Notes under the pieces: model-generated
The model's database searches: none
What the model was told of the DNA's origin: nothing
The model's input: only the letters and a program-made list of their open reading frames with translations
Assembly (NCBI GenBank): GCA_030323885.1
Contig: CM059192.1
Location: 61,125,593 to 61,189,592, forward strand
From: Branchipolynoe longqiensis
Lineage: Eukaryota > Annelida > Polychaeta > Phyllodocida > Polynoidae
Direction of reading: 5' to 3'
DNA: 64,000 nucleotides
Made by a program: the position numbers and the translations under genes
In this document: piece by piece, positions 23,785 through 35,690 of the stretch
How the letters are laid out: the number at the start of each line of letters is the position of its first letter
Position numbering within the stretch: position 1 is the first letter of the stretch

Positions 23785-24895
23785 ATAATGGTAGGACAAT
23801 TGTAACTCCATCCTACTCATTATCATACAAGAACCATGACGGTAGGACAATTACAACTAGCCTACTCATTATTCTACGGGAACTATAATGGTAGGACAAT
23901 TGTAGCTATCCTACTCATTGTCCTACAGGAAGCATAATGGTAGGATAATTGTAACTATCCTATTCATTATCCTAGAGGAACCATGCTAGTAGGACAGTTT
24001 TAACTCCATCATCATTATCCTACAGTAAGTATAATGGTAGGACAGTTATAATTCCCTACTCATTATCATACAGGAAGCATGATGGAAAGACAATTTTAAC
24101 TCCATCCTACAGGAACCATAATGATAGGACAATTTTAACTCTTTCCTATTCATTATCATCCAATAGGAACCATAATGGTAGGACATCCTTTACTCTATCC
24201 TACTCATTATCATCCAACAGGAACCATAATGGTAGGACATCCTTTACTCTATCCTACTCATTATCATCATACAGGAACCATAATGGTAGGACATCCTTTA
24301 CTCTATCCTACTCAGTATCATCATACAGGAACCATAATGGTAGGACATCCTTTACTCTATCCTACTCATTATCATCCAACAGGAACCATAATGGTAGGAC
24401 ATCCTTTACTCTATCCTACTCATTATCAGCATACAGGAACCATAATGGTAGGACATCCTTTACTCTATCCTACTCTTTATCATCATACAGGAACCATAAT
24501 GGTAGGACAGCTTTTACTCTATCCTACTCATTATCATCATACAGGAACCATAATGGTAGGCCATCCTTTACTCTATCCTACTCATTATCGTCATACAGGA
24601 ACCATAATGGTAGGACAGCTTTTACTCTATCCTACTCAGTATCATCATACAGGAACCATAATGGTAGGCCATCCTTTACTCTATCCTACTCATTATCGTC
24701 ATACAGGAACCATGATGGTAGGACAGCTTTTACTCTATCCTACTCAGTATCATCATACAGGAACCATAATGGTAGGACATCCTTTACTCTATCCTACTCA
24801 TTATCATCATACAGGAACCATAATGGTAGGACAGCTTTTACTCTATCCTACTCATTATCGTCATACAGGAACCATAATGGTAGGACATTTTAACA
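23785..24895. repeat. 54-bp minisatellite (CATAATGGTAGGACA type)
   Basis: About thirteen well-conserved units lie at 24170-24890. Each contains GAACCATAATGGTAGGACAT and CTCTATCCTACTCATTATCA. Older, shorter, more diverged units lie at 23785-24170. GTAGGA and TCCTAC within the unit are inverse copies and could pair. A 276-codon open frame through it is an artefact. Confidence 0.93.
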
Positions 24896-25611
24896 CCATC
24901 ATACAGGAACAGCGCAATCTACAAAATACACATTACAAGCAACCAGTGCAGAAAGCACCACAGAGTACGCCACCAAGCAAGCAATACAATATACACAAAC
25001 GGTAGTTAGTCGGTCCACAAATACATATGGGGGCCCCACCCCTGAAACCAACAAATGGCTTTATCTGAACAGTGTACTTTATGTTTCAGGGCTTAGATTA
25101 CTTTATCGTCTGCTGCAATTGAATGTCATCCGCTATCACATTACTGACAACAGACGACACCTAACGGCAGCATACTATTATATTAGACAACTTTCAGAGA
25201 AAATAAAGAGCAGCTTTGGAAAATGTGACAGCAGACGACATTTAGTCTCAATGCAATTTTACATTGGTACATACCAGGAGAGGTCGTAGCCGGCCTGCCC
25301 TCTGGGGTCGTAACTGTGCCTTTCAGTAATGAATCCGAATGGTAAAAGTTAGGTTTAAACTTAAAGAGAAAGATTTCTTAGTCCTAAAGATAACATAATA
25401 TAACATTCATAAAAAATAACATATTGGAAATGCAAAGAACTGATGACGCGCCCTATTTATACACATTAAATAAGCATTAAATGAGCGCCTTTCTATAAAT
25501 TATATAAGTATGATGTATTACACTACCAAATAAACGTGTTTTTAGGGAGATGGGCAATCAAGGATGTGGGACAAAGGAATTATTAATAGTAAGTAGGTGG
25601 ATAAACCCTCC

Positions 25612-28600
25612 CCGTGTGCTCAGAACCACCTGCTGTGTGCTCAGAACCACCCCCTGTGTGCTCAGAACCACCCGCTGTGTGCTCAGAACCCCATGTGTGC
25701 TCAGAACCACCCGCTGTGTGCTCACAACCACCCGCTGTGTGCTCACAACCACCCGCTGTGTGCTCACAACCACCCGCTTTGTGCTCACAACCACCCGCTG
25801 TGTGCTCACAACCACCCACTGTGTGCTCAGAACCACCTCATGTGTGCTCAGAACCACCCCCTGTGTGCTCAGAACCACCCGCTGTGTGCTCACAACCACC
25901 CGCTGTGTTCTCAGAACCACCTCATGTGTGCTTAGAACCACCCCATGTGTGCTCACAAGCAGCCCCTGTGTGCTCAGAACCACCCACGGTGTGCTCAGAA
26001 CCACCTGCTGTGTGCTCAGAACCACCTGCTGTGTGCTCAGAACCACCTGCTGTGTGCTCAGAACCACCTGCTGTGTGCTCAGAACCACCCCTGTGTGCCC
26101 AGAACCACCCGCTGTGTGCTCAGAACCACCCCTGTGTGCTCAGAACCACCCCATGTGTGCTCAGAACCACCTCATGTGTCCTCAGAACCACCCGCTGTGT
26201 GCTCAGAACCACCCCATGTGTGCTCAGAACCACCCCTGTGTGCTCAGAACCACCCGCTGTGTGCTCAGAACCACCCGCTGTGTGCTCAGAACCACCTGCT
26301 GTGTGCTCACAACCACCCTCTGTGTGCTCAGAACCACCCCCTGTGTGCTCAGAACCACCTGCTGTGTGCTCAGAACCACCCGCTGTGTGCTCACAACCAC
26401 CCTCTGTGTGCTCACAACCACCCTCTGTGTGCTCAGAACCACCCCCTGTGTGCTCAGAACCACCCGCTGTGTGCTCAGAACCACCCCTGTGTGCTCAGAA
26501 CCACCCCTGTGTGCTCAGAACCACCCCTGTGTGCTCACAACCACCCGCTGTGTGCTCACAACCACCCGCTGTGTGCTCAGAACCACCTCATGTGTGCTCA
26601 GAACCACCCCATGTATGCTCAGAACCACCCGCTGTGTGCTCAGAACCACCCCCTGTGTGCTCACAACCACCCCATGTGTGCTCAGAACCACCCACTGTGT
26701 GCTCAGAACCACCCTGTGTGCTCAGAACCACCCCATGTTTGCTCAGAACCACCCACTGTGTGCTCAGAACCACCCACTGTGTGCTCAGAACCACCCACTG
26801 TGTGCTCAGAACCACCCGCTGTGTGCTCAGAACCACCCCATGTGTGCTCAGGACCACCCGCAGTGTGCTCAGAACCACCCACTGTGTGCTCAGAACCACC
26901 CCCTGTGTGCTCAGAACCACCCGCTGTGTGCTCAGAACCACCCGATGTGTGCTCACAACCACCCCCAGTGTGCTCACAACCACCCCCTGTGTGCTCACAA
27001 CCACCCCATGTGTGCTCAGAACTACCTCATGTGTGCTCACAACCACCCCCTGTGTGCTCAGAACCAACCGCTGTGTGCTCAGAACCACCCGCTGTGTGCT
27101 CAGAACCACCCCATGTGTGCTCACAACCACCCCATGTGTGCTCACAACCACCCACTGTGTGCTCAGAACCACCCTGTGTGCTCAGAACCACCCCATGTGT
27201 GCTCAGAACCACCCACTGTGTGCTCAGAACCACCCTATGTGTGCTCAGAACCACCCGCTGTGTGCTCAGAACCACCCGCTGTGTGCTCAGAACCACCCCT
27301 GTGTGCTCAGAACCACCTGCTGTGTGCTCAGGACCACCTGCTGTGTGCTCAGAACCACCCTCTGTGTTCTCAGAACCACCCCCTGTGTGCTCAGAACCAC
27401 CCCCTGTGTGCTCAGAACCACCCGCTGTGTGCTCAGAACCACCCCTGTGTGCTCAGAACCACCCGCTGTGTGCTCAGAACCACCCCTGTGTGCTCACACC
27501 CACCAGCTGTGTGCTCACAACCACCCGCTGTGTGCTCACAACCACCCGCTGTGTGCTCACAACAACCTCATGTGTGCTCAGAACCACCTCATGTGTGCTC
27601 AGAACCACCCCATGTGTGCTCAGAACCACCCGCTGTGTCTCAGAACCACCCCCTGTGTGCTCACAACCACCCCATGTGTGCTCACAACCATCCACTGTGT
27701 GCTCAGAACCACCCTGTGTGCTCAGAACCACCCCATGTGTGCTCAGAACCACCCACTGTGTGCTCAGAACCACCCTATGTGTGCTCAGAACCACCCGCTG
27801 TGTGCTCAGAACCACCCGCGGTGTGCTCAGAACCACCCCCTGTGTGCTCAGAACCACCCGCTGTGTGCTCAGAACCACCCGCTGTGTGCTCACAACCACC
27901 CACTGTGTGCTCACAACCACCCCATGTGTGCTACGAACTACCCCCTGTGTGCTCAGAACCACCCGATGTGTGCTCACAACCACCCCCTGTGTGCTCACAA
28001 CCACCCCATGTGTGCTCAGAACTACCTCATGTGTGCTCAGAACCACCCCCTGTGTGCTCAGAACCAACCCCTGTGTGCTCACAACCACCCGCTGTGTGCT
28101 CAGAACCACCCGCTGTGTGCTCACAACCACCCCCTGTGTCCTCACAACCACCCCCTGTGTGCTCATAACCACCCCTGTGTGCTCAGAACCACTCCATGTG
28201 TGCTCAGAACCACCCGCTGTGTGCTCAGAACCACCCCCTGTGTGCTCACAATCATGCCATGTGTGCTCAGAACCACCCGCTGTGTGCTCAGAACCACCCC
28301 ATGTGTGCTCACAACCACCCCATGTGTGCTCACAACCATGCCAAGTGTGCTCAGAACCACCCCATGTGTGCTCAGAACCACCCCTTGTGTGCTCAGAACC
28401 ACCCCCTGTGTGCTCAGAACCACCCACTGTGTGCTCAGAACCACCCGCTGTGTGCTCAGAACCACCCGCTGTGTGCTCAGAACCACCCACTGTGTGCTCA
28501 GAACCACCCACTGTGTGCTCAGAACCACCCATTGTGTGCTCAGAACCACCCCCTGTGTGCTCAGAACCACCTCATGTGTGCTCAGAACCACCCACTGTGT

Positions 28601-28640
28601 GCTCAGAACCACCCCATGTGTGCTCAGAACCACCCAGCCC
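25612..28640. repeat. 3-kb minisatellite of 21-bp units
   Basis: Roughly 145 copies of a unit containing TGTGTGCTCAGAACCACCC, with variants CACAACC for CAGAACC and one- or two-base length changes. Because 21 is a multiple of three and the unit has no stop, several overlapping open frames of up to about 1000 codons run through it on both strands. The Cys/Pro-rich or Cys-Val-Leu-rich translations are not proteins. Blocks near 26660, 27120 and 27665 share the same order of variants, showing higher-order duplication. Confidence 0.96.
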
Positions 28641-29344
28641 ACCCTGATGTAGTCACCGCCCACCAACTGGCATAGTTGTTTTTAATATATAATTAGAATC
28701 GTATTAATAACATTTACTCAATACATAAACATATATACTGTGAAAGAATTATATTATATTTTAATTGTAACGTTTAGACTGCTGCACTATTGAGGGCCTG
28801 GACATTTCTCAACACTTCCAGTTCCCCGGTAGTCTACACGACTGTTGGAGATGGCAATTGACGGCTTCACAGTTCACACGGCACAGTTCACACGGCACAC
28901 ACAGTTCACAAAGCACACACGGGCCAAATGTGCACTTGAATCTGTTGGTACTTGATGATTAGAGTGATGTGTCAGGAGACGCGGCCCGTGGCCCGGTGGT
29001 CAGTACCCGCCCCCCTTAACCCATTCGGGTAACATCCGACGTCGGTAATGAAGCCATGCTTCGTACTGTGGTCTCCATTTACCCGACCCGTCACGTGACA
29101 CGTCCCACAGCACAGGTAACCAGCGAACCAGCTCAGCCAACCAATATACAAACACAACGGGACACCACCGGCCACCAGAACACACTGCAGAGGTGGTCAG
29201 CAGGGCTGCAGGCGCCAAGCAGCCCGGCAGAATGCACGGCAGCAGGCGGTTCTCGTAGATCAAACAGCAGCGGTCTTTTTCTCTGTGGGTGGCGGTCGGT
29301 AATGACGGGATCTGAGATCGCCCTCCGCGCACCAAGTTCGGCCT

Positions 29345-29875
29345 GCTCGGTGAGTCAGGCACTGCTCGGTGAGTCAGGCACTGCTCGGTGAGTCAGGCAC
29401 TGCTCGGCGAGTGAGGTACTGCTCAGTGAGTAAGGCACTGCTCGGTGAGTCAGGCACTGCATGGCCAGATAGGCAGTGCTCAGTGAGTAAGGCACTGCAT
29501 GGCGAGTCAGGCACTACATAGTGGGTCAGGCACTGCTCAGTGATTCAGGCATGGTTCAGTGAGTTAGACACTGTTCATGAATCAGGCACTGCTCAGTGAG
29601 CCAGGCACTGCTCAGTGAATCAGGCACTGCTCAGTGAGTCAGGCATTACTTAGTGAGTCAGGTGTTGCTTAGTGAGTCAGGCACTACTCAGGAAGTAAGG
29701 AACTTCTTAGTGAGTCAGAAATTGCTTAATGAGTCAGGCACTGCTTGGTGAGTCAGACAATGCTCAGTGAGTGACCTACTGTTTAATGAGCCATGCATTG
29801 CTCAGTAAAGTCGGGTACATCTCAGTGTATCAGAAATTGCTTAATAAGTCAAGCATTGCTTAGTGAGTCAGACAC
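29345..29875. repeat. 19-bp minisatellite carrying TGAGTCA
   Basis: Units of CTCGGTGAGTCAGGCACTG and diverged forms. About ten copies keep a perfect TGAGTCA, the AP-1 consensus. Divergence increases to the right. Confidence 0.88.
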
Positions 29876-32365
29876 TAGCACTTCTTTAACTTGTCACCAA
29901 CTATCCCGTATCCAACTGGCCATTACCATTTCTTTCCGGACCACGATTATCACTGGTGACTATCACTGGTATCAGCTAACTACAAGAGACGAAGCTATGC
30001 ACAACAAATGAGGCCGACGAATACTCGGCTCCCGTCGCCCCTTCCCGCCGTGTGACCAGTCCCCGCGTGTTTCTTATTTTAACCCCCGACGACTGGTCGC
30101 CCCCTGTGGTGGAGCCCCCTGTGGTGGCGTCCCCTGCCTCACCGCGCTGAGTCGGCGGTCCGACTGCGCCTCATTTGGGATCCAAGGCGGCGGGATAACT
30201 GAGGATCACACAACCCGACTTTAAAGTGCGTCAGAAGCGGCCCCCGCAGACACACACTCTGTTAACATTGCGCGGCAAACAAACAGGGCGCACTGCGGGA
30301 CGTGTGTTCGGCGCCGTTTGTTTTCACACCTGAGGGCGAAGGTAGGGCCCGGTCGTCTCTTACCACGCCGTCGTCTCAGCGAAAAGCCACCCGACACTCA
30401 GCCAAACCAACGGGAAACAGACCCGCTTCTTACTTAGTCTAAGTCCTTGGGTTCTGCTATATGCACATTAGTATTACATGCCCGTGAAGCATTCTCTAAA
30501 AGCAGGCGGGTTTCTGTCTGTATTCTGACAGTAGCCAGGGAGGGCGGGCAGACCATAGTGTATATTTAGGTGGCACGACCAGGTGGTGTGGTTAGTGGCC
30601 TGAGTGCTTGTGTCGGGATCCAGTAGAGACCAGGCTGTAAACAGAGCGCCTTAGTCTGATACTCAGTACACAAACAGCAAGGGTTGGACAACAAACACGG
30701 CGTTACCCGACCACGGCGGGACCAACCCACCCGAGCTGCTCACCCAAATACACCCGGTTATCCCCTCCCGCCGTACGATAACGGCGGGCCACCTTTTGGA
30801 CTCCGCTACCCCCCCCCCCCCCTCGCCCCGCCCCCAATGCCGGTGTCAGACAATGAGGACGTCTCCCGCCCAGTGCATTGATCGCGGGCCGCTCTGCAAG
30901 CATCCCTGTACAAAGGAGCAGCTCTTTATGGCCGGCTCAATGCGACCTGCTCCTGAGGAGGGCAGGAGCTGCTGGGCGGCAAGGCACGGGGCGGGGCAGC
31001 CGCACATTGCCGCACCAGCCCCCCCAAGCCCGGCTGGCGGCCCACACAGCCAACACCGGGAAGGGCCAAATAGCACCGTCGGCTTTTAGTTGTTATATTT
31101 TGGATGGAAATAGGTCATATAAAGAGAGGTTGGAGTCTCGACATCGCACTACACTTTTCACAGGGTTCGGCTAAAAAAAAGCTGTTCACATTGGCACACA
31201 GCAGCGAATCGTGAGTAACACGGGCTTAGTGCCGGAGGGTGGGTGAAGAGGGGAGGGCGTCAGACACAAGGGTGTCACCATTAGGGATCATCGGTGTTGA
31301 CAATGGCCGCGAGGTGAGAACAATAGTTGTCATGGTGACACTGGGAGCAGGGAGTCTGCACTGGAGTGTGAGGGGTGAGAGGTGTGGGCGTGTGAGGTGT
31401 GCGCATGCCCATTGCTCCCGGACATGGCGAGGTCACCACAGTGGGGGTGAGATGGGGGGGGGCTCTAGGCAGCACAGAAAGGAGGCCCTGACCCGCGTCC
31501 CCCATCCTCGTGATGCGGCGCGACACCCGGCAACACGGGGGCACCTCACCGAAATAAAAACGAGGGCACCAAAAAACCCGCCAATGCAATAGTCAAATCC
31601 TATCAAAACAATTGGATTTTAACCCGGGGAAATGCCAGGCCACTTGTTTTGCTCGTTTCTGAGCGGGGATCACCTCAGTAACTGGTGAATGAGCTGTGTG
31701 AGTGGGGCGGTGAGAGCGCACCGGGAGGGAGGGGGTGAATGATGGGTGCGCCCCGGAGGGGGTCCTGCCGGCGGGGGAGGGGGTAAATCCCCAATAAATC
31801 CACTTCCACCTGAACTCATCCGTCCCCGGCCTCCCACCCCTCACCCCTGACACTTTTTCCCGACCGGGGCCGGGATCTGAGAGCAGTTGTAATGAAGCTG
31901 ATCAAGACAGATGGCTTTGTTAAGGGGAGAGGAGCTGGAGGAGGGAATATCATACCGTGACAGCTGCCCCCCAGTCCCCAGCCCCCGCCATCACCGCTCT
32001 GCGGGGGTCTAGTATCGCGAGTATTTAATCATCACAGATGAATATCAATGCAAAGATGGGTCCACAGGAGCAATGCATGTGCAGGGACTGTGTGGCTCGG
32101 TGGCGTGCTGTGGGCGGGTGATGTATGGAGTGGGGAGGGTGGTGTTTGATGTTTCCCTCCTGGTCGGTGAGAAGATGCCCCCAGCCCCCCGCCCCGCCTG
32201 CACCCGTTTGTTATCCAGGGCGCACTGAGTGGTGGCTGAGCAGCCCTGAGTTACACCCACAGTCAATCTGATCCAACCTTTGAGAGTTGTACAATAAATA
32301 TTGATATTGCTGTCTAAAGTCCTATCAGTCGGAGCGGGAGTGGCTCAGACTGGCCCTCATGTTCA

Positions 32366-33090
32366 CATTGAGTGTTGCATAGATTGCTGTTTAGAGCAGT
32401 TTGAGTTCCGCATAGACTGCTGTTCAGAGCAGATTGAGTGCAACATAGACTGCTGTTCAGAGCAGATTGGGTGCAGCATAGACTGCTGTTTAGAGCAGAT
32501 TGAGTGCAGCATAGACTGCTGTTTAGAGCAGATTGAGTGCCGCATAGACTATTGTTCAGAGCAGTTTGACTTCCGCACAGACTGCTGTTTAGAGCAGATT
32601 GAGTGCAACATAGACTGCTGTTCAGAGCAGATTGAGTGCAGCATAGACTGCTGTTTAGAGCAGATTAAGTGCCGCATAGACTGCTGTTCAGAGCAGATTG
32701 AGTTATGAATATACTGCTGAATAGAGCAGATTGAGTGGAGCATAGACTGCAGTTTAGAGCAGATTGAGTTCTGCATATACTGCTGTTTAGAGCAGTTTGA
32801 GTTCTGCATATACTGCTGTTTAGAGCAGATTGGGTGCAGCAGAGACTGCTGTTTAGAGCAGATCCGCTGAGTTCTGATTCTACTGTTGTTCAGAGGAGTT
32901 TGAGGTCTGCATAGACTGCCGTTTAGAGAAGATTAAGTGGCGCATAGACTGCTGTTCAGAGCAGATTGAGTTCCTGACCCGCATAGACTGCTGTTCAGAG
33001 CAGATTGAGTTCTGCATAGACTGCTGTTTAGAGCAGATTGAGTGCAGTATAGACTATTGTTCAGAGCAGTTTGAGTTCTGCATAGACCCC
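32366..33090. repeat. 33-bp minisatellite with a hairpin in each unit
   Basis: About 22 units containing CATAGACTGCTGTTTAGAGC followed by AGATTGAGT. CTGCT and AGCAG in each unit are inverse copies around a short loop. The unit is 11 codons, giving artefactual open frames. Confidence 0.92.
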
Positions 33091-33238
33091 GTGCTTTGGT
33101 GTACGGTTTGTAGTGTGCTATTGTTCTCGTAAACAACATTACTATCACAAGTTTAATCCATTGCTGTAGGTTGGGGAGTGAGGGGGGGGGGGTCCCGCTC
33201 ATAGAGACCATACTGATGTAGGTTGGGGGGAGGGGTAC

Positions 33239-33725
33239 ATTAAAGCTGCATAATCCGATTTGATTCTACATATCCAGGCAGGGTAGCCGAATGATTAGAG
33301 CGCCCGCCTCCGGTTTTAGTAGGTCATGGGATTGGAATCCCCAGGTTCGAACCTTGGTCAATGACTTAAACATTGATATTTGTCAATACCTAGCCTGGGG
33401 TTCGGCATTACTAAGATAGGGCAAGGAGCAGTGGAATGAGGAAGACCAATTGTCTGCAAGTAAAAATGTCCCTGTTTAAATGACTAATAACCCCCCCCCC
33501 CCCCACAAACTGGCACTTAGATACTGACGCATTTATTATTAAGCATTTCCTGCTGCACAGAAAGGAATGCAAAGTCAATGTAATAAAACCCCATTAATCC
33601 TGAGGGCTATGTTTTGACAGATGCGCTAACGTTTATTTAGATTGTTTACACTTCAAATATCCTAAGTTGGCGATTTTTAATCAGTTACTTCGTAGATTAT
33701 AAAAATTAGCTTAATATATTCTGCT
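33239..33725. mobile_element. MITE copy interrupted by a SINE
   Basis: The left end TTAAAGCTGCATAATCCGAT continues into the MITE interior to about 33273. Resumption of the same interior (TTAGATACTGACGCATTTAT and onward) occurs at about 33517 and runs to about 33725. The intervening 240 bp is a tRNA-derived SINE. The right TIR is lost. Confidence 0.7.
33274..33516 (+). mobile_element. tRNA-derived SINE inserted in a MITE
   Basis: The tRNA-like head has an A-box-like GGTAGCCGAATGATTAGAGC at 33281-33300 and B box AGGTTCGAACC at 33353-33363. A ~150-bp unrelated body ending in a C run follows. The head is too long, and lacks acceptor-stem pairing, to be a working tRNA gene. Confidence 0.65.
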
Positions 33726-33785
33726 CATATTGGTTAAGTGCATGCACTTTGAAGGTTAGATTTGTGAATAATTTGTTGTTGTTTT

Positions 33786-34010
33786 CAGCTCAGCTTGCTT
33801 GCTCTGAGAGACACGTCCCATTATTTTTACTGCACGTCTTGTCTGGCACTTACATGGTCGTTCGTTGTTTAGTATTGTGTCTCCTATCGGGTTATGATAG
33901 CTCAGCTTGCTTGCTCTTAGAGACACGTCCCATTATTTTAACTGCACGTCTTGTCTGGCACTTACATGGCCGTTCGTTATTTAGTATTGTGTCTCCTATC
34001 GGGTGATGAT
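33786..34010. repeat. 112-bp tandem duplication
   Basis: Two nearly identical copies each start AGCTCAGCTTGCTTGCTCT. They adjoin the LINE remnant and could be its duplicated 3' end. Confidence 0.85.
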
Positions 34011-34089
34011 GCTTTATGGCTTACTTATGTTTATCCCTCATCTAACATATATTTCTTTATTTATATCTCATTCCAGGCTCTCTAATTTT

Positions 34090-34732
34090 CATTTTGTATT
34101 CTTTTAGTATTTTGGTGTTTCTTAGATCACTCCTTTCTCAATTCCAAACTTTTATGCTCAGAGCTAATGTGGTTCTGTTGAAGCACCCACAGTTGGATCT
34201 TTCCATTTTTAGCACAGGTGCCTCAGTAGCCCTAGTGATTTTTCTGCTTGTTGTTTTGTATTGTTCTACATACTCAAAGCTATTATTCTGAGATGTTTCT
34301 CTTTTAGGTTCTAGCATGCAAACTTTAGCCTGTTTGTGTAGGTATATTGTAGGATGTCTCTTTTCTAGTCCCAGGCATAGTTTCAAAGCTCTAAGTGTCT
34401 TTGTAATTTTGTTAGTGTTTTTTTGTTCCCACCCACTTAAATTACATATCCACAGTAAACGTATGGTAATATCATTGTTTTGTAAATCTGGATAGTCATG
34501 TTCTTCATATATATTATTATTTTGCTGAATAACCATAGTTTGCCATTGGACTTCTGTGTGATACCATTTATCCAAAGATTGTAATTCAAATATTCATCTA
34601 ATCTACGGCCTAGATACCTGTATTCTGCTACTCTTTCCAGTGTTTTACCACTTAGCGAAGCTGCTTTGTTTTCTTGGCCTTTTCTACCACTCTTTCTGAA
34701 GATTAGCGTTTTGGTTTTCTTAACACGTGTGT
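34090..34732 (-). pseudogene. Non-LTR retrotransposon reverse transcriptase fragment, decayed
   Basis: The minus strand encodes KKTKTLIFRKSGRKGQ, then EYRYLGRRLDEYLNYN, IYKTMILPYVYCGYVI and TKLQRHLEL. In order, these match the end of many LINE reverse transcriptases (K-T-K-x-x-V-F, Y-L-G-x-x-L-D, I-Y-x-x-x-I-x-P-x-x-x-Y-G, L-x-x-L-Q). In-frame stops follow GYVI, HLEL and the next tryptophan segment, so it is dead. The catalytic YxDD region is absent. Family assignment beyond LINE is not possible by eye. Confidence 0.75.
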
Positions 34733-34734
34733 GT

Positions 34735-35690
34735 GGGGGGTGGGGGGGACATTACACTTCACATAGACCAGGATGCTATAGTTGGGGAGTAGATTATTAT
34801 TGTTCAATAGACCACGTTGCTATAGTTGGGGTGGGTACATGTTCATGTAGACCACAGGCTAGGGGATACAATACCGTTCATACAGACCACAATGATAAGT
34901 TGAGGGGTCGATTACCATTCATAGACCACACTGCAGTAGTTGGAGGGCACATTACCGTTTATATCGACCACAATGCTATAGTTGGGAGGGGTACAATACC
35001 GTTGATATAGACCGCACAGCTATAGCTGCGGCGGGGGGGGGGGGTACTTTACCATTTATATAGACCACACTGCTATAGTTGGGAGGGGTACACTAACATT
35101 AAGATAGACCACACTGCTATATACTTTAGTTGAGGGGTACATTACTAACCATATAGACCACACTGTTGTACTTGGGGGATACTTTACCGTTCATTAGTTG
35201 GGGGGTACAATACCGTTCATATAGACCACACTGCTGTACTTGGGGGATAGTTTACCGTTCATATAGACCATAATGCTATAGTTGGGGGGGTACAATACCG
35301 TTCATATAGACCACAATGCTATAGTTTGGGGGTACATTACCGTTTATATAGACCACACTGATGTAGGTGGGAGGGGTACACTAACGTTCATATAGACTAC
35401 AATGCTATAATTTGGGGGTGCATTACCATCCATATAGACCACACTGCTACAGCTGGGGGTGTACTTTACTGTTTATATAGACCACACTGCTATAGTTGGG
35501 AGGGGGGTACTTTACTGTTTATATAGACCAGACTGCTATAGTGGGGGGGGGGGGGTACACTAACATTAATATAGACTTCACTGCTGTAGGTTTTGAAGGG
35601 GGTACATTACTATTCATAGAAACCACACTGCTGTAGGTTGGGAAGGGGGTACATTACTGTTCATATAGTATACTCCTACAGTTGGGTGTG
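34735..35690. repeat. ~42-bp minisatellite with G runs
   Basis: About 20 imperfect units contain ACATTACCGTTCATATAGAC, CACACTGCTATAGTTGGG and a variable G run with TAC. It abuts the LINE remnant. Confidence 0.88.

Noticed and set aside
24175..25005. 276-codon frame of repeated 18-residue units
   Set aside because: Translation of the 54-bp minisatellite; its start and stop are set by the array limits.
25550..28675. Open frames of 872, 1012 and 900 codons on the plus strand and several on the minus strand
   Set aside because: All are translations of a 21-bp tandem repeat that has no stop in several frames. There is no codon bias, domain or preferred strand.
29345..33090. CRISPR-like arrays
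   Set aside because: The units are direct tandem repeats without unique spacers, in an animal intron.
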